Shown here: piece after piece, positions 26,920 through 34,419 of the stretch
Layout of the letters: every line of letters begins with the position of its first letter
How positions within the stretch are numbered: the stretch's first letter is position 1
Assembly (NCBI GenBank): GCA_900465675.1
Contig: UBJR01000002.1
Span: forward strand, 186,001-250,000
Direction of reading: 5' to 3'
DNA from: Hyphomicrobiales bacterium
Lineage (GTDB): Bacteria; Pseudomonadota; Alphaproteobacteria; Rhizobiales; Rhizobiaceae
Length of the DNA: 64,000 nt
The notes under the pieces: generated by a model
The model's database searches: none
Seen by the model: the letters and a program-made list of their open reading frames with translations, nothing else
Told to the model about the DNA's origin: nothing
Translations under genes and position numbers: made by a program

Positions 26920-27717
26920 TCAGGCAATGATGCCGGCATAGGCCATGCCGAGCAGCACGGCGCCGAGAATGATGCGGTAGATCGCAAAGACGGTGAAGCG
27001 GTTGCTCTGGATATAGGAGAGCAGCCATTTGACGGCGATGAAGGCAACGATGGTTGACACCACGAAGGCAATGCCGAGCGCTGTCCAGTCTTCGTTCGCC
27101 GCGCCGCCATCCTTCACGGTTTTGAACAGCTGATAGGCACTGGCCGCGTACATGGTCGGAATGCCGACGAGGAAGGCGAATTCCGTTGCCGCGGCGCGAT
27201 TGGCCGTTCCGGCCAGCATGGCGACGAAGATCGTTGCGCCGGAGCGCGAGGTGCCCGGGAAAATTCCGGCGACGACCTGAGCAATACCGACCAGGATGGC
27301 AACCATCCAGGTGATGTCCTTGTAGGGCGGCTTCTTGGCGGCGGCCCATTCGGCAAAGATCATCCAGAAGCCGCCGATAATCAGCGCCCAGGCGATTGGC
27401 GTGGCATGTTCCGGCAGCTCGAAGCCGAGCTTCTTGACGATCAGGCCGAGCACGGCGGTGATCAGGAAGGCGACGATAAGCCTGGAGGCGTAGCGGCGGT
27501 TCTTGGGTTCCCGCCAGCCGACAACCAGATCCACGAGGCGGCGCCAATAAATGATGGTGACGGCCAGAATGGCGCCAGCCTGAATGACGATATTAAACGT
27601 GTCGGACCGGGCGCCGAGCCACTGCTCTGCAATGATCAGGTGGCCGGTACTGGAGATCGGCAGGAACTCCGTTATCCCCTCGATGACACCCAGGATGATC
27701 GCGTTTATATAATCCAT
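26920..27717 (-). CDS. uppP: Undecaprenyl-diphosphate phosphatase
   Basis: A 265-residue polytopic membrane enzyme (about eight helices) that recycles undecaprenyl pyrophosphate to the monophosphate carrier for cell-wall and glycan synthesis; it also gives bacitracin resistance. The two active-site motifs are visible: EGITEFLPISSTGHL at the N-terminus and FPGTSRSGATI in the middle. It is divergent from a GST gene. Its product supports the polyprenyl-dependent glycosylation locus elsewhere in the window. Confidence 0.95.
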   Translation of the reverse strand: MDYINAIILGVIEGITEFLPISSTGHLIIAEQWLGARSDTFNIVIQAGAILAVTIIYWRRLVDLVVGWREPKNRRYASRLIVAFLITAVLGLIVKKLGFELPEHATPIAWALIIGGFWMIFAEWAAAKKPPYKDITWMVAILVGIAQVVAGIFPGTSRSGATIFVAMLAGTANRAAATEFAFLVGIPTMYAASAYQLFKTVKDGGAANEDWTALGIAFVVSTIVAFIAVKWLLSYIQSNRFTVFAIYRIILGAVLLGMAYAGIIA

Positions 27718-27912
27718 CTATGGTCTCCGGTTAAAATTCCTGGCCGCCGAATCAGGACCGGGCAAGCGCCGGCGGCGGGCAACTCATTGGTCATCAGGAT
27801 GGCGGAAAAAGGCCGGATCTTTCGGGAGATCATGAAAAACCCATCATTGGCCGCACTTAGAAGCGGCTGTAACCCTGCTTCGCAGTTGAAGCCGCCATCC
27901 AATCCTATATCT

Positions 27913-27944
27913 TTCTTAAACTCTAATTGTTAGGAGTTTGAGAA
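27913..27944. promoter_or_regulatory. Inverted repeat upstream of gst
   Basis: TTCTTAAACTC and GAGTTTGAGAA match as an inverted repeat at 10 of 11 positions, 10 bases apart, with further TAA/TTA pairing inside. It lies in the divergent uppP/gst spacer, just before the leader frame. It could be an operator or a leader hairpin that touches the AAGGA ribosome binding site. Confidence 0.5.
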
Positions 27945-27951
27945 GGACACA

Positions 27952-27987
27952 ATGTCGCCGAAACGCGGGCGGACCGAAAACCCATAA
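27952..27987 (+). CDS. Possible 11-residue leader peptide coupled to gst
   Basis: ATG at 27952 opens a frame MSPKRGRTENP ending in TAA, whose last base is the A of the gst ATG (TAATG). AAGGA stands four bases before the leader ATG, whereas gst itself has no ribosome binding site. Re-initiation by coupling is therefore plausible. The peptide is basic and too short to judge by composition. Confidence 0.4.
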   Translation: MSPKRGRTENP

Positions 27988-28679
27988 TGCCAGTACTTTA
28001 TCATCACCCCATGTCGACCGCCTCCCGGTTTATCCGGCTGGTGCTTGCAGAATACGGCTATCAGGTCGATCTCGTGGAAGAGCAGACCTGGGACAAGCGC
28101 CGTGATTTCCTGGCGCTGAACCCCGCCGGGACGCTGCCGGTCTATGTCGACGACAGCATGCGCGCACTCTGCGGCGCCATGGTCATCTCCGAATATCTCG
28201 ACGAAACGCACGGCGTCCTCAAGCGGGACCGCAGGCTTCTGGCGGAAGACCCGTTTCAGCGAGCCGAAATCCGCCGCCTCGTCGAATGGTTCATGCTGAA
28301 GATGGAAACCGACGTGACGCGCCCGCTGGCGCGCGAGCGGGTCTACAAGCTGCAGATGACTGCGGAGCAAGGCGGGGGCGCGCCTGACTCCAAGATGTTG
28401 CGCACCGCGCGCAGCAACATCCGCCAGCATCTGAAATATGTGACCTGGCTTGCCGGCTCGCGCCAGTGGCTGGCGGGCGAGCGCATGAGCTATGCGGATC
28501 TGGCCGCTGCGGCATCGATTTCGATCCTCGATTATCTCGGCGAGATCGACTGGGCCGAAACTCCTGTCGTGAAGGACTGGTACCAGCGCATCAAGTCGCG
28601 GCCGTCCTTCCGCCCGATGCTCAACGAGCGGGTTCGCGGCCTGACGCCGGTTTCCCATTACGCCGACCTGGATTTCTGA
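27987..28679 (+). CDS. Glutathione S-transferase family protein
   Basis: A 230-residue protein. The N-terminal thioredoxin-like domain (about 1-80) contains LYHHPMSTASRFIRLVL, NPAGTLPVYVDD and MVISEYLDE. The C-terminal helical domain has WLAGERMSYADLAAAA, the usual N-capping/hydrophobic staple region. Ser10-Thr11 near the N-terminus may activate glutathione. The substrate is unknown. The gene has no Shine-Dalgarno of its own and begins at the stop of an 11-codon leader frame. queG follows after 12 bp. Confidence 0.85.
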   Translation: MPVLYHHPMSTASRFIRLVLAEYGYQVDLVEEQTWDKRRDFLALNPAGTLPVYVDDSMRALCGAMVISEYLDETHGVLKRDRRLLAEDPFQRAEIRRLVEWFMLKMETDVTRPLARERVYKLQMTAEQGGGAPDSKMLRTARSNIRQHLKYVTWLAGSRQWLAGERMSYADLAAAASISILDYLGEIDWAETPVVKDWYQRIKSRPSFRPMLNERVRGLTPVSHYADLDF

Positions 28680-28691
28680 CGGGGGCTCTTG

Positions 28692-29849
28692 ATGCCCGCA
28701 CGATCAGAGCAGGATAAAGAGCGAAAGAAGCGCGAGAGCCTGACCGCTTTCGTGCGCGCTGAGGCAGCAAGCCTCGGCTTCGAGCTCTGTCGCGTGACCC
28801 GGCCGGACTCCATTCCTGAAGCCAAGGCACGGCTCGGTGAATTCATTGATGCCGGACGGCACGGAACGATGGAATGGATGGCCGAGACGCAGGAGCGGCG
28901 TGGCGATCCCCGCACGCTCTGGAGCGATGTCCGGTCCGTCGTGGTCTTCGGACTAAATTACGGGCCGGAAGAGGATCCGCGCGGCATTCTCGAGAAGCCC
29001 GATAAGGCGGCAATCTCGGTCTACGCCCGCAATCGCGATTATCACGATGTCATCAAGGGGCGCCTGAAGGAGATCGCCACGCGCTTTGCCGCACGGGCGG
29101 GTGCGGATGTGAAGGTCTTCGTCGATACGGCTCCGGTGATGGAGAAGCCGCTGGCCGCCGCTGCCGGGCTTGGCTGGCAGGGAAAGCACACGAACCTCGT
29201 CAGCCGGGCGCATGGATCCTGGCTGTTTCTCGGCTCGATGTTTACCACTGCCGACCTCGATATCGACGCGGCGGAGAGTGATCATTGCGGCTCCTGCCGC
29301 GCCTGTCTCGACGCCTGTCCGACCAATGCCTTTCCCGCCCCCTACCAGATCGACGCGCGGCGCTGCATCTCCTACCTGACGATCGAGCACAAGGGGCCGA
29401 TCGCTGCTGAATTCCGGCCGCTGATCGGCAACCGCATCTATGGCTGCGACGACTGTCTCGCCGCCTGTCCCTGGAACAAGTTTGCGGCGTCTGCCTCCGA
29501 GATGAAGTTGCAGGCCCGCGAAGACCTGAAAGAGCCGGAGATCGCCTTCCTGCTGACGCTCGACGATGCCAGCTTCCGGACGTTCTTCAGCGGCTCGCCC
29601 GTCAAGCGGATCGGCCGCAACCGCTTTATCCGCAACGTCCTGATCGCCGCCGGTAATTCCGGCCAGCGGCAATTGATCGATCTCTGCTGCAGCCTCAGCC
29701 GCGATCCCTCGCCTGATGTGCGCGGAATGGCGGTGTGGGCCCTTTCGCGGTTGATGGACGCTGGCGAATTCCAGTCGTTTGCGGCAGAAAGGCAAGTCGA
29801 AGAGGATGGCGACGTCCTGAACGAGTGGCGGCTGGCGGGAGTATTGTGA
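28692..29849 (+). CDS. queG: Epoxyqueuosine reductase
   Basis: A 385-residue cobalamin-dependent iron-sulfur enzyme that reduces epoxyqueuosine to queuosine in the wobble base of tRNAs with GUN anticodons. The N-terminal region contains [20 protein letters not shown] with the proton-donor Asp. Two 4Fe-4S clusters follow: [12 protein letters not shown] (from about residue 198), then the Cys in [14 protein letters not shown] and [11 protein letters not shown] (from about 252). A HEAT-like C-terminus ends the protein. The ATG at 28692 has GGGGG ten bases upstream. The stop overlaps the next start (TGATG). Confidence 0.95.
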   Translation: MPARSEQDKERKKRESLTAFVRAEAASLGFELCRVTRPDSIPEAKARLGEFIDAGRHGTMEWMAETQERRGDPRTLWSDVRSVVVFGLNYGPEEDPRGILEKPDKAAISVYARNRDYHDVIKGRLKEIATRFAARAGADVKVFVDTAPVMEKPLAAAAGLGWQGKHTNLVSRAHGSWLFLGSMFTTADLDIDAAESDHCGSCRACLDACPTNAFPAPYQIDARRCISYLTIEHKGPIAAEFRPLIGNRIYGCDDCLAACPWNKFAASASEMKLQAREDLKEPEIAFLLTLDDASFRTFFSGSPVKRIGRNRFIRNVLIAAGNSGQRQLIDLCCSLSRDPSPDVRGMAVWALSRLMDAGEFQSFAAERQVEEDGDVLNEWRLAGVL

Positions 29850-30721
29850 TGAAGCTGATGATCTTCGGATGTGGCTTTTCGGGGATGGCGATTGCCAAGG
29901 CATTTGCCGCAGCGGGTGCCAGCGTCGGCGGCACGACCCGCAGCTGCGACAAGCTGGATCAGCTGCGCGCCGCTGGGATCGACGGCCATATCTTCGACGG
30001 CGAGAGCTTGGGCCCGGAGCTGATGGCGGCGATGCATGGGGCAACGCATCTCGTGCAATCGATCGCGCCACGCGAAAGCGGCGATCCCCTCGTCAATATT
30101 GCCGGATCATCCCTCCGGACACTAATGCCGCAGCTGCAATGGATCGGTTATCTTTCGACGGTCGGCGTCTATGGCGATCACAAGGGTGCTTGGGTCGATG
30201 AGGAGACCGTCTGCGTGCCGGTGTCGGGCCGTTCCAAGGAGCGGTTGGAGGCGGAGCAGGCCTGGAGCGACCTCGGCACAGCACTGAATGTACCGGCTGC
30301 CATCCTCCGCCTCTCCGGCATCTACGGGCCGGGGCGCAATGCTTTCGTCAATCTCGAGCGCGGCACGGCGCGGCGGCTGATCAAGAAGGATCAGGTCTTC
30401 AACCGGATCCGTGTCGAGGATATCGGCGGTTCGGCCCTGCTTCTTTCGCAGAGAAAACTGGGTGGCATCTATAATGTCACCGACGATCTACCAGGCCCGC
30501 CGCAGGATGTGATCGTCGAGGCAGCCCGGCTGATGGGCGCCGAGCCGCCTGCCGAACAGGCCTTCGAGACCGCCGAACTGACGCCGATGGCCCGCTCCTT
30601 CTACGGGGAGAACAAGCGGGTCTCGAATGCCAAGCTTAAGGCTGCCGGTTTTGCTTTCGCCTTCCCGAACTATCCCATGTCGCTTGCCCAGATGTGGCAG
30701 GACGGGCGATGGAAAATCTAA
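29849..30721 (+). CDS. YeeZ-like NAD-dependent epimerase/dehydratase
   Basis: A 290-residue extended SDR. The N-terminus [19 protein letters not shown] supplies the GxGxxG nucleotide site. GYLSTVGVYGDHKGAWVDE, then RLSGIYGPGRN and FNRIRVEDIGG, are usual for the YeeZ subgroup, whose substrate is unknown. The classical catalytic Tyr-x-x-x-Lys is replaced by a VSGRSKERLEAE context. It is translationally coupled to queG. Confidence 0.82.
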   Translation: MKLMIFGCGFSGMAIAKAFAAAGASVGGTTRSCDKLDQLRAAGIDGHIFDGESLGPELMAAMHGATHLVQSIAPRESGDPLVNIAGSSLRTLMPQLQWIGYLSTVGVYGDHKGAWVDEETVCVPVSGRSKERLEAEQAWSDLGTALNVPAAILRLSGIYGPGRNAFVNLERGTARRLIKKDQVFNRIRVEDIGGSALLLSQRKLGGIYNVTDDLPGPPQDVIVEAARLMGAEPPAEQAFETAELTPMARSFYGENKRVSNAKLKAAGFAFAFPNYPMSLAQMWQDGRWKI

Positions 30722-30881
30722 CACTTCCGAGCTAGCGATCTAACCCCTCAAAGAGCAGAAAATTCCTACTTCCGAATTTTAGCAATCAAAATTTCGCGCC
30801 CATTTATGGTTAACGGCCTCTAAATTTGCGCAAATACGGCAACAAATATGGCGGTCTAGCAAAATTATTTTTGTGATCACC

Positions 30882-31076
30882 GTAACATTCCGTGAGCGGA
30901 CTCAGCCCTCGGAAAAATTGTTCTAATTTTACCTGATTCTATTGTCTTTTTTCCATGAATGCCGCAGCAAGACTTTATTGACCTTAATCCGCCGGGAATC
31001 ACGAATATTACAGACTGTAACATTCCGTGATCTCGTGTGGCACTTTTTCGCCACTTTTGAGCGGATTCAAGCCCTC
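30882..31076. repeat. Repeated regulatory module upstream of rlpA-like gene
   Basis: GTAACATTCCGTGA occurs at 30882-30895 and 31017-31030. GAGCGGACTCAGCCCTC (30894-30910) recurs as GAGCGGATTCAAGCCCTC (31059-31076). In the first copy the two blocks overlap; in the second a 28-bp piece with a GTGGC/GCCAC hairpin separates them. In addition, 30998-31031 is an inverted repeat, ATCACGAATATTACAG against CTGTAACATTCCGTGAT. The whole 399-bp spacer is AT-rich and otherwise without a gene. Confidence 0.75.
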
Positions 31077-31120
31077 ACCGCCCCCAAGGCGCAAGTTCAA
31101 TAGTTGAGGGATACTCCGTT

Positions 31121-31489
31121 TTGAGGAAAACCAGCCGTTCTCTAATCACTGCCGCGGCGATTGCAGCCTGTTCTTTCATCCTTCCTGCCGAAGGATTTGC
31201 TGCAGCCGGATGTGGTGGTGCTTCGTGGTACGCACTGCACTCCAAAACAGCTTCCGGCGAACGCATGAACCCCGCCACACTGACTGCTGCACATCGCTCG
31301 CTGAAGTTCGGTACCAAGCTGAAGGTCACCAACCGCAACAATGGCCGTACGGTCATCGTTCGCGTCAATGACCGTGGCCCCTTCATTCGCGGCCGCGTCC
31401 TCGATCTTTCCCGTGCCGCCGCTCAGAACATCGGCATGGTCAGCTCCGGCACCGCCAAGGTCTGCTACGAAGTCGTCGCCTCCCGCTAG
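31121..31489 (+). CDS. Short RlpA-family (double-psi beta-barrel) exported protein
   Basis: A 122-residue protein with a signal peptide (about 1-28, ending EGFAAAG) and a single RlpA-like double-psi beta-barrel: GCGGASWYALHSKTASGERM, LKFGTKLKVTNRNNGR and VRVNDRGPFIRGRVLDLS, where the Asp of DRGP is the catalytic-type acid. It lacks the C-terminal SPOR domain of full-length septal RlpA, and it has no lipobox cysteine. It starts with TTG, ten bases after GAGGG. It may act on naked peptidoglycan glycans (family knowledge), unproven here. The leader carries an unusual repeat module. Confidence 0.85.
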   Translation: MRKTSRSLITAAAIAACSFILPAEGFAAAGCGGASWYALHSKTASGERMNPATLTAAHRSLKFGTKLKVTNRNNGRTVIVRVNDRGPFIRGRVLDLSRAAAQNIGMVSSGTAKVCYEVVASR

Positions 31490-31629
31490 GCGTCCATCTG
31501 CTTGCGCCGAGGCGCTTGCTCTTGCCGTCAATCGCGTTTACCACGCGCTTGAGACTTGTGAATTATCCGCTGCATCCGTTTTCTTTCCCGCGGATCGTTC
31601 ACAAGCCGTTGGCAACAGGAGACTTGTGA

Positions 31630-32919
31630 ATGCGTTTGGGCGGCCGCCTCGAAGGGGCGATTTCGGTTCTGGCTGACATCGAGCAGCGAAAGAGACCTGT
31701 CGCCGACGCTCTCAAGGACTGGGGCCTGGCGCACCGCTTTGCCGGGTCCGGCGACCGCGCCGCGATCGGCAACATCGTCTATGACGCCCTGCGCATGCGG
31801 CTCTCGCATGCTTTCCTGATGGATGACGACAGCCCCTTGGCTCTTGCCTACGCGGTGATGCTGCGTCAGTGGGGCTTTACACAGGAAAGCCTCGCAGCCG
31901 AACTTTCCGGCGACAAGTTTGCGCCGCCGGAACTGCCGGATGCGGCTGCCACCGCTTTCGCAAGCCGCGATCTTTCGTCTGCTCCCGCGCATATACAGGG
32001 CGACATATCCGAATGGGTGCAGCCGTCCTTCGAGACTGCCTTCGGCGGTAGTTGGCTTGCCGAGGCCCAGGCGCTTGCCGCCCGCCCGACACTCGACCTG
32101 CGCGCCAATATCCTGAAGGCCAGCCGCGAGAAGGCCGTGAAGGCGCTGGAACGCGCAGGCGCGCAGGATGCCAAGATCGCCCGCTACGGCATGCGCATAC
32201 CGGCCGGCGAAGGCGCCTCAAGACTTCCAAACGTCACGGCCGAGCTTTCGTTCCAGAAGGGCTGGTTCGAAGTTCAGGACGAAGGATCGCAGATCGTCGC
32301 CGATCTGGTGCTGCCGAAGGACGGTGAGCAGGTTCTCGATTATTGCGCCGGCGGTGGCGGCAAGACGCTCGCCATGTCGGCAGCCATGCATAACAAGGGT
32401 CAAGTCCACGCCTATGACGCCGATCGCAAGCGCCTTGCGCCGATCATCGAGCGGCTGAAGCGGGCAGGAACGCGCAATGTCCAGGTTCATGACGACGCGA
32501 GAGCGCTCGCAAGTCTCAAGGACCGCTGCGACAAGGTTCTGGTCGATGCGCCCTGCACCGGCACCGGCACCTGGCGCCGCCGCCCGGACACCAAGTGGCG
32601 GCTGACCGCCAAGAATCTCGACGAGCGCACGAGCCAGCAGCAAGACGCGCTGACCCAGGCCAGCGCCTTTGTGCGTCCTGGTGGCGAACTGATCTATGTG
32701 ACCTGCTCGGTGTTGCCGCAGGAGAACGAGGAACAGGTCCGCAAGTTCACCGCCGATAACCCGGAATTCTCGATCGCCAGCGCCCTGCCCGCCTGGAAGC
32801 ACCTGTTTGGTGCGGACGCGCCGCAACCGCGCTCCTCCGACCAGCAGACCATCACGCTGACGCCGGCATCGACGGATACCGATGGCTTCTTTTTCTGCCG
32901 GATGCAGCGCAAGGCGTAA
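31630..32919 (+). CDS. RsmB/NOP-family rRNA (cytosine-C5) methyltransferase
   Basis: A 429-residue SAM methyltransferase. An N-terminal NusB-like helical region (about 1-130) precedes the Rossmann core with VLDYCAGGGGKTLAMSA (motif I). VLVDAPCTGTGTWRRRPDTK (motif IV) holds one catalytic Cys, and IYVTCSVLPQENEEQV (motif VI) holds the other. It most resembles RsmB, which methylates 16S C967, though the exact target is not certain from sequence. Confidence 0.88.
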   Translation: MRLGGRLEGAISVLADIEQRKRPVADALKDWGLAHRFAGSGDRAAIGNIVYDALRMRLSHAFLMDDDSPLALAYAVMLRQWGFTQESLAAELSGDKFAPPELPDAAATAFASRDLSSAPAHIQGDISEWVQPSFETAFGGSWLAEAQALAARPTLDLRANILKASREKAVKALERAGAQDAKIARYGMRIPAGEGASRLPNVTAELSFQKGWFEVQDEGSQIVADLVLPKDGEQVLDYCAGGGGKTLAMSAAMHNKGQVHAYDADRKRLAPIIERLKRAGTRNVQVHDDARALASLKDRCDKVLVDAPCTGTGTWRRRPDTKWRLTAKNLDERTSQQQDALTQASAFVRPGGELIYVTCSVLPQENEEQVRKFTADNPEFSIASALPAWKHLFGADAPQPRSSDQQTITLTPASTDTDGFFFCRMQRKA

Positions 32920-33000
32920 GGTGCTTTCAGCACTCGCGTGAGATATCCATGCCACCGCCGAACGCGTTTTTGAAACGCGGACGTTTTAGCACATTCGATC

Positions 33001-33032
33001 CTTAAAACCATTCCAAACTAGAGTGTTTGACA
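33001..33032 (+). promoter_or_regulatory. Irr-box-like dyad and TTGACA element upstream of imelysin cluster
   Basis: CTTAAAACCATTCCAAA (33001-33017) matches the rhizobial iron-control element TTTAGAA-N3-TTCTAAA at 11 of 14 fixed positions. A perfect -35 hexamer TTGACA follows at 33027-33032. A -10 at the proper 17-bp spacing is poor (GATGAG). The imelysin ATG is at 33096. Confidence 0.45.
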
Positions 33033-33095
33033 CCAGTTTGCTTTTGGGCGATGAGACTTGGGCATTTCAGACGGATATCCGTCAAGGAGAGGACC

Positions 33096-34373
33096 ATGAA
33101 GCTCAACAAGAATGTCTGCGCAGCACTGGCGCTGGCGGTAGCCCCCCTATCCGCCGCTCCGGCTCTCGCAGCAGCCCCGAAGGCTGCCGAAGTCGTCAAG
33201 TATTATACCGAAGTCGCGCATGCGAAATACGAGGACTCGCTGACCACGGCGAAGACGCTCGATGCAGCGATCGACGCCTTCCTGAAGACGCCGACCGACG
33301 AGACGCTGAAGGCTGCCCGCGACGCCTGGATCAAGGCACGCGTTCCCTATCAGCAGACGGAAGTCTACCGCTTTGGCAACCCGATCGTTGACGATTGGGA
33401 AGGCAAGGTGAACGCCTGGCCGCTCGACGAAGGCCTGATCGACTATGTCGACGCCTCCTACGGCACCGAAAGCGACGAGAACTCGCTCTACGTTGCCAAC
33501 GTCATCGCCAACAAGACGATCAAGATCAACGGCAAGGATGTCGATGCATCCAAGTTGACGCCCGAGTTCCTCTCCGGCACGCTGGCTGAAGCAGGCGGCG
33601 TCGAGGCAAACGTTGCGACCGGCTACCACGCCATCGAATTCTTGCTCTGGGGCCAGGATCTGCACGGCACCGGACCGGGTGCCGGCGAACGTCCCGCCAG
33701 CGACTACGACCTGAAGAATTGCACGCACGGCAATTGCGACCGCCGCGCCGAGTATCTGAAGTCGGCCTCCACCCTGCTGGTCTCCGACCTGCAGGAAATG
33801 ACCGACAACTGGGCTCCGGATGGCGCTGCCACCAAGCATGTCGAGGAAAATGCCAAGGCTGGCCTCACCGCCATCCTGACCGGCATGGGTTCGCTCTCCT
33901 ACGGCGAGCTTGCCGGCGAGCGCATGAAGCTCGGCCTTCTGCTGCACGATCCCGAAGAAGAGCACGATTGCTTCTCCGACAACACCTACAACTCGCACCT
34001 CAACGATGCGATCGGTATCGCCGCTGCCTACACGGGTGACTACACCCGCGTCGACGGCAAGAAGATGACCGGCCCGTCGCTTCACGACCTCGTGGCTGCG
34101 AAAGACAAGAAGCTCGACAAGGAAGTCGAAGGCAAGCTGAAGACCACGCTCGACGCCATGCACGCCATGGCCAAGCGCGGCGAGACGGTCGAGAAGTACG
34201 ACCAGATGATTGCCGAGGGCAACAAGGAAGGCAACGCGACCGTTCAGGCCGCCATCGACGGCCTCGTCGATCAGACCAAGTCGATCCAGCGCGTTATTGC
34301 CGCACTCGATCTCGGCAAGGTCGAGCTTGAAGGTTCGGACAGCCTGGATAATCCTAACGCTGTCTTCAAGTAA
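33096..34373 (+). CDS. Imelysin (peptidase M75) family periplasmic protein, IrpA-like
   Basis: A 425-residue exported protein. The signal peptide (about 1-26) ends SAAPALA. The imelysin fold is marked by DDWEGKVNAWPLDEGLIDY, GYHAIEFLLWGQD (the GxHxxE motif, about residue 175) and HDPEEEHDCFSDNTYNSH. Imelysins bind rather than cleave; homologues such as IrpA, EfeO and Algp7 are linked to iron uptake. AAGGAGAGGACC precedes the ATG. It is the first gene of a cluster with a di-haem oxidoreductase, a second imelysin and a DUF1513 protein. This suggests a periplasmic metal-handling system. Confidence 0.9.
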   Translation: MKLNKNVCAALALAVAPLSAAPALAAAPKAAEVVKYYTEVAHAKYEDSLTTAKTLDAAIDAFLKTPTDETLKAARDAWIKARVPYQQTEVYRFGNPIVDDWEGKVNAWPLDEGLIDYVDASYGTESDENSLYVANVIANKTIKINGKDVDASKLTPEFLSGTLAEAGGVEANVATGYHAIEFLLWGQDLHGTGPGAGERPASDYDLKNCTHGNCDRRAEYLKSASTLLVSDLQEMTDNWAPDGAATKHVEENAKAGLTAILTGMGSLSYGELAGERMKLGLLLHDPEEEHDCFSDNTYNSHLNDAIGIAAAYTGDYTRVDGKKMTGPSLHDLVAAKDKKLDKEVEGKLKTTLDAMHAMAKRGETVEKYDQMIAEGNKEGNATVQAAIDGLVDQTKSIQRVIAALDLGKVELEGSDSLDNPNAVFK

Positions 34374-34384
34374 GCAATAAAGGC

Positions 34385-34409
34385 GGGCCGTCCTGAAACA
34401 GGGCGGCCC
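34385..34409 (+). terminator. Intercistronic hairpin after imelysin gene
   Basis: GGGCCGTCCTG pairs over 11 bp (one G-U) with CAGGGCGGCCC around an AAA loop. No U-run follows; the next ATG is 11 bases away and lacks its own free Shine-Dalgarno. The hairpin probably sets relative expression rather than ending the operon. Confidence 0.7.
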
Positions 34410-34419
34410 GAACTCCGAA

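Noticed and set aside
30810..30824. CtrA-like TTAA-N7-TAAA upstream of the rlpA-like gene
   Set aside because: The second half-site has a mismatch at its key T, and the spacer is AT-rich, so such matches are expected by chance.
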